From an uncultured Microbacterium sp. (GTDB taxonomy: Bacteria > Actinomycetota > Actinomycetes > Actinomycetales > Microbacteriaceae): 64,000 bases of DNA. Position 1 is the first letter of the stretch. Each line of letters begins with the position of its first letter. The stretch covers positions 62,001 through 126,000 of the forward strand of contig NZ_CANKZA010000003.1 of the NCBI RefSeq assembly GCF_947488465.1, given 5' to 3'. This document shows positions 58,593 to 64,000 of this stretch, one piece after another. The position numbers and the translations under genes are program-made. Below the pieces are notes generated by a model. The model made no database searches and had not been told where the DNA came from. It saw only the letters and a list, made by a program, of their open reading frames with translations.

Positions 58593-60740
58593 GTGGCTCA
58601 GAGCATCTACATCACCTCGGCCGAAGGGCTTTCCGGCAAGTCGACGATCGTCTTGGGCGTGATCGATGCGCTCACGCGGGTGACCCCCCGCGTCGGTGTG
58701 TTCCGGGCCATCGCCCGCTCGACCGCGGAGCGCGACTATGTGCTCGAGATGCTGCTCGATCACGTCGACGTCGACCTCGACTATGAGGAATGCGTCGGGG
58801 TCACCTACGACGACGTGCGCCGTGATCCGGATGCCGCGCTCTCGCGCATCGTGGAGCGCTACAAGGCCGTCGAAGCCAAATGCGATGCGGTCGTCATCGT
58901 CGGCAGCGACTTCACCGATGTGGGCTCGATGAGCGAACTCGGCTACAACGCCCGCATCGCGGCGAATCTCGGCGCTCCCGTGCTGCTCGTGCTCAACGGG
59001 CGTGCGAGCGAGGGAGACCGACTCGGCGTCTCGATCCCCCGTTCGCCTCACGAACTCGGTCAGCTCACCGCGCAAGCCGTCACCGAACTGCAGCACCACC
59101 GCGCCGAACTCTTCGCCGTCATCACCAACCGTGCCGACCCCGTGAAGTTGCACGCCATCAATGCGGAGATCACCGGCATCGTGGCCGACGTTCCCGCCGC
59201 GGACGGCACGCGGGAGTCGGATGTCGGCGTCTGGTCGATCCCCGAGGACATCTACCTCGTCGCCCCCGCGGTCCGTGATGTCATGCTGACCCTCGGCGGC
59301 ACGCTGCTGCGCGGCGATGAGGCCCTCCTCACCCGCGAAGTCGTCGACGTCGTCGTGGCGGGCATGTCGCTGAACAACGTGCTCGAGCGACTCCAGGAGG
59401 GCGCGATCGTCATCGTCCCCGCCGACCGCACCGAAGTGCTCCTGGGCCTCCTGCTCGCGAACTCCTCCGGCACCTTCCCGTCGATCTCCGGCATCATCCT
59501 CAACGGTCCGTTCCCGTTGCCGGATGCTGTGCAGAAGCTCATGGCGGGTCTGGACTCGTCGTTGCCGATCGTCCGGACCGACCTCGACACCTTCGACACC
59601 GCTGTGCGCGTCATGGGCACCCGGGGCCGGTTGGCCGCCGGATCGCAACGCCGCTACGACACGGCGCTGGCCCTGTTCGAGCAGAACGTCGACACCGAAG
59701 AACTCACGACGGCGCTGGGTCTCGCGCACTCGAGTGCGGTGACCCCTCTGATGTTCGAGTACCAGTTGCTGGAGCGCGCGCGCACCGGCCGCAAGCGCAT
59801 CGTTCTGCCCGAGGGTAGCGACGACCGCGTCCTCCGGGCCGCGGCGACCGTGCTCGCGCGCGGGATCGCCGACCTCACGATCCTCGGCGACGAGGCCGAG
59901 GTCCGCGGGCGGGCGGTGGAGCTGGGCCTGGACATCAGCGCGGCGCACGTGCTGAGCCCGTTCGACCCGGCCACCGTCGACCGCTTCGCGAAGGAGTATG
60001 CCCTCTTGCGATCACACAAGGGCGTCACCTACGAGAAGGCCGCCGACACGGTCACCGACGTGTCGTACTTCGGCACGATGATGGTCCATCTGGGCCTCGC
60101 CGACGGCATGGTCTCGGGTGCGGCCCACACGACCGCGCACACCATCCGTCCGGCGTTCGAGATCATCAAGACGAAACCGGGCACCTCGGTCGTCTCGAGT
60201 GTGTTCCTCATGGCGCTCGCCGACCGCGTGCTGGTCTACGGCGACTGCGCGGTGATCCCCGATCCGTCGGCCGGCCAGCTGGCCGACATCGCGGTGTCCT
60301 CAGCGGCCACGGCCGCGCAGTTCGGCATCGATCCACGCGTGGCCATGCTGTCGTACTCGACGGGGGAGTCGGGCTCGGGTGAGGATGTCGACAAGGTGCG
60401 CGAGGCCACCGCCCTCGTCCGCGAGCGCGCGCCGGAGCTGCTCGTGGAGGGGCCGATCCAATACGACGCTGCGGCCGACGCCGCCGTCGCGAAGGCGAAG
60501 ATGCCCGATTCTTCGGTGGCCGGTCGCGCAACCGTGTTCGTCTTCCCCGATCTGAACACCGGAAACAACACCTACAAGGCCGTCCAGCGCTCTGCGGGCG
60601 CGGTCGCCATGGGGCCCGTCCTGCAGGGCCTGAACAAGCCCATCAACGACCTCTCCCGCGGCGCGCTCGTCGAAGACATCGTCAACACCATCGCGATCAC
60701 CGCGATTCAGGCACAGGCAGAAGGAGCAGCATCCGCATGA
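58593..60740 (+). CDS. pta: Phosphate acetyltransferase
   Basis: 715 residues from GTG 58593; TAGGCT (58581-58586) ends 6 nt before. An N-terminal P-loop-type domain (S-A-E-G-L-S-G-K-S-T), a DRTGG regulatory domain and the C-terminal PTA domain (G-S-D-D-R-V-L-R-A-A, Y-S-T-G-E-S-G-S-G) give the long three-domain form. It interconverts acetyl-CoA and acetyl phosphate. Coupled to ackA by ATGA. Confidence 0.96.
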   Translation: MAQSIYITSAEGLSGKSTIVLGVIDALTRVTPRVGVFRAIARSTAERDYVLEMLLDHVDVDLDYEECVGVTYDDVRRDPDAALSRIVERYKAVEAKCDAVVIVGSDFTDVGSMSELGYNARIAANLGAPVLLVLNGRASEGDRLGVSIPRSPHELGQLTAQAVTELQHHRAELFAVITNRADPVKLHAINAEITGIVADVPAADGTRESDVGVWSIPEDIYLVAPAVRDVMLTLGGTLLRGDEALLTREVVDVVVAGMSLNNVLERLQEGAIVIVPADRTEVLLGLLLANSSGTFPSISGIILNGPFPLPDAVQKLMAGLDSSLPIVRTDLDTFDTAVRVMGTRGRLAAGSQRRYDTALALFEQNVDTEELTTALGLAHSSAVTPLMFEYQLLERARTGRKRIVLPEGSDDRVLRAAATVLARGIADLTILGDEAEVRGRAVELGLDISAAHVLSPFDPATVDRFAKEYALLRSHKGVTYEKAADTVTDVSYFGTMMVHLGLADGMVSGAAHTTAHTIRPAFEIIKTKPGTSVVSSVFLMALADRVLVYGDCAVIPDPSAGQLADIAVSSAATAAQFGIDPRVAMLSYSTGESGSGEDVDKVREATALVRERAPELLVEGPIQYDAAADAAVAKAKMPDSSVAGRATVFVFPDLNTGNNTYKAVQRSAGAVAMGPVLQGLNKPINDLSRGALVEDIVNTIAITAIQAQAEGAASA

Positions 60741-61936
60741 CCGTCGTGCTCGTGATCAACAGTGGGTCGTCCTCCTTCAAGTACCAACTCCTCGACGTCG
60801 AGACCCAGCGGGCATTGGCGTCCGGCCTCGTCGAGCGGATCGGCGACGCCTCCGCCGACGGCGTCGCCACGCACAAGGTGGGGGACGAAAAGCACACCAG
60901 AGAGCTTCCCATCCCCGATCACACCACCGGTTTCCGGGTGATGCTCGACGCGTTCGCCACATACGGACCCTCGCTCGCAGAACACGCTCCCGTCGCCGTC
61001 GGCCACCGCGTCGTCCAGGGCGGTGCGCGGTTCTTCGCGCCCACGCTCGTGACGCCGCTCGTCGAGATCAACATCGACGAACTCTCGCTCCTCGCCCCGT
61101 TGCACAACCCGGGCGCACTCCAGGGCATCAAGGCAGCCCGCGCGAACTTCCCCGACGTTCCGCACGTCGCCGTCTTCGACACGGCCTTCCATCAGAGCAT
61201 GCCCGCGGCGGCATATACCTACGCGATCGACAAGGCCGTCGCCGAGAAGCACCGCATCCGCCGCTACGGATTCCACGGCACCAGCCACAAGTTCGTCAGC
61301 GAAGAGGCCGCGCGCTTCCTGGGGAAGGATCTCGGCTCGATCCGGCAGATCGTGCTCCACCTCGGAAACGGCGCATCGGCCACCGCGATCGACGGCGGTC
61401 GGTCGGTCGACACCTCGATGGGCCTCACACCGCTCCAAGGGCTCGTGATGGGCACGCGCTCCGGCGACATCGACCCGTCGGCGCTCCTGATCCTCGCGCA
61501 GCGCGAGCACTGGACCGCTGCCGACGTCGACTCGTTCCTCAACAAGCGCTCCGGGATGCTGGGGCTCGCCGGCGCCTCCGACATGCGCGATATCGAAGAT
61601 CGCCGCGCGGCGGGGGACCCCGACGCGACCCTCGCGTTCGATGTCTACATCCACCGGCTCCGCGGCTACATCGGGGCCTATCTCGCGCAGCTCGGCGGTG
61701 CAGACGTGATCTCCTTCACCGCGGGCGTCGGCGAGAATTCGCCGCTCGTGCGTGCCGCCGCGCTCGAGACGTTCGGGTTCGCCGGCGTCGAGATCGATCC
61801 GGAACGCAACACGTCGTCCGAGCGCGGGATCCGCACGATTTCGACGGATGCCTCGCCGGTCACGGTGCTGGTCGTCCCCACGAACGAAGAGCTCGAGATC
61901 GCCCGACAGACGCTGCAGGTCGCAGCCGCGCTCTGA
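60737..61936 (+). CDS. ackA: Acetate kinase
   Basis: 399 residues. Signatures V-I-N-S-G-S-S-S-F-K-Y near the N-terminus and G-F-H-G-T-S-H-K (catalytic His). It makes ATP and acetate from acetyl phosphate; with pta it forms the overflow/acetate pathway. The ATG overlaps the pta stop. Confidence 0.97.
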   Translation: MTVVLVINSGSSSFKYQLLDVETQRALASGLVERIGDASADGVATHKVGDEKHTRELPIPDHTTGFRVMLDAFATYGPSLAEHAPVAVGHRVVQGGARFFAPTLVTPLVEINIDELSLLAPLHNPGALQGIKAARANFPDVPHVAVFDTAFHQSMPAAAYTYAIDKAVAEKHRIRRYGFHGTSHKFVSEEAARFLGKDLGSIRQIVLHLGNGASATAIDGGRSVDTSMGLTPLQGLVMGTRSGDIDPSALLILAQREHWTAADVDSFLNKRSGMLGLAGASDMRDIEDRRAAGDPDATLAFDVYIHRLRGYIGAYLAQLGGADVISFTAGVGENSPLVRAAALETFGFAGVEIDPERNTSSERGIRTISTDASPVTVLVVPTNEELEIARQTLQVAAAL

Positions 61937-62007
61937 CTCCCGCCGCTCCTGTCAGCGCTCAGCGAAGCGTCATGCATCCGAAACAGCTGGCGCACTACGC
62001 TGGGACG

Positions 62008-62745
62008 GTGACAGCCGAAACGCTTCCTGACCTGTCCGCCTACGACGGGGTCCTGTTCGATCTGGATGGGGTCCTCACACCGACCGCCGATGTGCACATG
62101 CACGCCTGGCAGACGATGTTCACCGAGCTGTTCTCCGCATGGGGGATCGAGCCGGCGTACACCGACGAGGACTATTTCCGCTACCTCGACGGCAAACAGC
62201 GCTACGACGGCGTTGCCAGCCTGCTGCGCTCTCGCGATGTCGAGGTGCCCTGGGGTGATCCGACCGACGAGCCTACCGCCGACACCGTCTGCGGCATCGG
62301 CAACCGCAAGAACGCCGTCTTCTCCCGTGTGCTGCGCACCGAGGGAATCGCGCCCTATCCGGGATCGCTCGCGCTGGTTGACCGCCTCATCGCCCTCGGC
62401 GTGCCGATCGGCGTCGTGTCGAGCTCCAAGAATGCCGAAGAGGTACTGACCGTCGCGGGCATCCGCGACCGCTTCCCGGTCGTGATGGACGGCGTCGTCG
62501 CCGCGCGCGAAGGCCTGCGGTCCAAGCCCGAACCGGACATGTTCGCGGCCGGTGCACGGATGCTGGGCGTCGACCCCGCGCGCAGCGCTGCTGTCGAAGA
62601 TGCGCATTCCGGGGTGGCCTCGGCATCCGCCGCCGGCTTCCAACTCGTCGTCGGCGTCGATCGTGGCGCGGGCGCGCAGGCGCTCCTCGACCTCGGCGCA
62701 CACGTCGTCGTGGACGACCTCGGTGCATTCATGGAGGAGAAGTGA
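62008..62745 (+). CDS. HAD-family beta-phosphoglucomutase-like enzyme
   Basis: 245 residues from GTG 62008; TACGCT (61996-62001) ends 6 nt upstream, favouring this over ATG 61972. D-L-D-G-V-L-T holds the nucleophile and acid/base aspartates, then S-S-S-K-N and E-D-A-H-S-G-V. It would turn beta-glucose 1-phosphate, made by the GH65 enzyme encoded next, into glucose 6-phosphate. Confidence 0.9.
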   Translation: MTAETLPDLSAYDGVLFDLDGVLTPTADVHMHAWQTMFTELFSAWGIEPAYTDEDYFRYLDGKQRYDGVASLLRSRDVEVPWGDPTDEPTADTVCGIGNRKNAVFSRVLRTEGIAPYPGSLALVDRLIALGVPIGVVSSSKNAEEVLTVAGIRDRFPVVMDGVVAAREGLRSKPEPDMFAAGARMLGVDPARSAAVEDAHSGVASASAAGFQLVVGVDRGAGAQALLDLGAHVVVDDLGAFMEEK

Positions 62746-64000
62746 TGGATCGCGACCGTTTCCCGATCGACCCCTGGCGTCTCGTCGAGAAGAGGTTCAG
62801 CCTCGACGACGCCGGCGTCACCGAAACGCTTTTCTCCGTCGGCAACGGATACCTCGGACTCCGCGGAAACCAGCCCGAGGGCCGCCACGAGCACGAGCAC
62901 GGCACGTTCATCAACGGGTTCCACGAGACGTTCCCGATTCGGCACGCTGAGCAGGCTTATGGGTTCGCCGAGGTCGGCCAGACGATCGTCAACGCCCCGG
63001 ACGCGAAGATCATGCGGGTGTACGTCGACGACGAACCGCTGTCGTTCGATGTCGCCGACGTCCGCGAGTACGAGCGCGTGCTCGATATGCGCACGGGCGT
63101 CTTGACTCGGCATGTGCGCTGGACGACACCGAGCGGCAAAGACGTCCTCATCGACTTCGAACGGATGGTCTCGTTCGAAGACAAGCACCTGGCCGTGCAG
63201 CGCGTCTCGGTGACGGTGATCGGCGCGGATGCCGCAGTCGCGATCAGCTGTCAGATGATCAATCGCCAGGACGGCGAGGATGTCTACGGCGGTGCCCCGC
63301 CCGGTCGCGCCCGGAAGGCAGGGTTCGACCCGCGACGCGCGGAGAAGATCGATGAGCGGGTGCTCCACTCCGAGGAATACTGGCAGGACGGGCAACGCTC
63401 GGCGCTGGCGTATCGAGTTGCGGCGTCCGGGATGACGCTGTCGGTCGTCGCGGATCACGTCATCGAGACCGAGAACGACTACTCGGCGCGCACCTCGATC
63501 GACCCCGACATCGCCAAGAACATCTTCCGCGTGCAGGCGAAAGCGGGTGTTCCGACCACGGTCACGAAGGTCGTGGCCTATCACACGTCGCGCGGTGTCC
63601 CCGGGCGCGAGCTCGTCGACCGCGGACGCCGGGCACTGGACCGGGTGTCGGCCGAGGGCGCGCAGGTGCAGTTCGACCGGCAGACCGAATGGATGGCGGC
63701 CTTCTGGGACCGATCCGACATCGTCATCCAGGGCCATGATGACCTCCAGCAGGCGACGCGCTGGTGCCTCTTGCAGTTGGCGCAGGCTGCCGCGCGCGCC
63801 GATGGGCAAGGTGTCCCCGCGAAGGGGGTGTCGGGCTCGGGCTACAGCGGACACTACTTCTGGGACACCGAGATCTACGTGCTGCCGTTCCTCATGTACA
63901 CGACGCCGCAGTGGGCCCGCAACGCGCTGCGGATGCGGTACCTCATGCTCCCCGCAGGGCGGAAGCGCGCCGCACAGCTCAACGAGGCCGGAGCGCTGTT
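62745..64000 (+). CDS. Glycoside hydrolase family 65 phosphorylase, 3' truncated by window edge
   Basis: 418 codons are visible from ATG 62745, whose A is the last base of the HAD gene stop (TGATG). The N-terminal beta-sandwich (L-F-S-V-G-N-G-Y-L-G-L-R-G-N) and the start of the (alpha/alpha)6 barrel (G-S-G-Y-S-G-H-Y-F-W-D-T-E-I-Y) are typical. GH65 enzymes phosphorolyse maltose, trehalose, kojibiose or nigerose, giving beta-glucose 1-phosphate. The catalytic acid and the phosphate loop are beyond the edge, so the sugar cannot be named. Confidence 0.93.
   Translation, partial: MDRDRFPIDPWRLVEKRFSLDDAGVTETLFSVGNGYLGLRGNQPEGRHEHEHGTFINGFHETFPIRHAEQAYGFAEVGQTIVNAPDAKIMRVYVDDEPLSFDVADVREYERVLDMRTGVLTRHVRWTTPSGKDVLIDFERMVSFEDKHLAVQRVSVTVIGADAAVAISCQMINRQDGEDVYGGAPPGRARKAGFDPRRAEKIDERVLHSEEYWQDGQRSALAYRVAASGMTLSVVADHVIETENDYSARTSIDPDIAKNIFRVQAKAGVPTTVTKVVAYHTSRGVPGRELVDRGRRALDRVSAEGAQVQFDRQTEWMAAFWDRSDIVIQGHDDLQQATRWCLLQLAQAAARADGQGVPAKGVSGSGYSGHYFWDTEIYVLPFLMYTTPQWARNALRMRYLMLPAGRKRAAQLNEAGAL

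Noticed and set aside
1..64000. CRISPR arrays or cas genes
   Set aside because: No regularly spaced repeats and no cas-like proteins were seen on either strand.

Overview
The window is one contiguous stretch of a high-GC actinobacterial chromosome, most likely Microbacteriaceae and probably Microbacterium. This rests on base composition, the DUF222-HNH and WhiB families, an actinobacterial-type 4.5S SRP RNA, the cydABDC order, many leaderless promoters, and a strongly over-represented octamer GGATGCCG. The species call is an inference; no 16S rRNA is present.

Layout. 1-7271: molybdate import (modABC, modA cut by the window edge), a GNAT acetyltransferase, a first cydC with a broken cydD, then moaA for molybdenum cofactor. 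7282-15582: a 3' scrap of cydB joined to a truncated oxidoreductase gene, then a second GNAT-cydC-cydD set that continues into intact cydB, cydA and a cysteine-bearing HTH regulator (cytochrome bd oxidase and its assembly exporter). 15749-16885: a shortened ASCH-domain gene and the C-terminal half of a flavin-dependent oxidoreductase. 16881-26300: a 9.4 kb integrated element that splits that oxidoreductase gene. It carries a large serine integrase, a type II restriction-modification pair, an HNH protein, a tyrosine recombinase, a WhiB-type regulator, small zinc-ribbon proteins and a rolling-circle (HUH) replication protein, with candidate att, origin and operator sites. 26296-36726: the N-terminal half of the split gene, an aldo/keto reductase, Dps, TrhO, an O-acetylhomoserine sulfhydrylase-like enzyme paired with an NtaA/SnaA/DszA-type monooxygenase, a quaternary-amine (OpuC-like) ABC importer and a flavoprotein disulfide reductase-like protein.

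36730-46560: housekeeping and accessory enzymes (YcaQ-like protein, NYN nuclease, M18 aminopeptidase, PadR regulator, ABC1/UbiB kinase, MFS transporter, lactonase, two NAD(P)-binding oxidoreductases). 46581-47570: remains of a type I restriction-modification locus (an hsdM N-terminal stub and an hsdR C-terminal stub) around an apparently intact Phd/RelE toxin-antitoxin pair. 47567-52112: an MM3350/pRiA4b-like protein, a DUF222-HNH protein, a siderophore-interacting reductase, a NUDIX hydrolase and tRNA-Ser(GGA). 52305-58264: a dicarboxylate symporter and the transglutaminase-DUF58-MoxR operon. 58370-64000: SRP RNA, pta-ackA, and a beta-phosphoglucomutase-type HAD enzyme followed by a GH65 phosphorylase cut by the window edge.

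The main discovery is the 9.4 kb element. By eye it contains no CCGCGG site, although the flanking host DNA has about four per kb and the element has dozens of CCGCGA/C/T. This points to CCGCGG as the target of its GIY-YIG nuclease/m5C methyltransferase pair. Host genes around it show repeated signs of duplication and deletion (cydD1, cydB fragment, SDR, ASCH, hsd).
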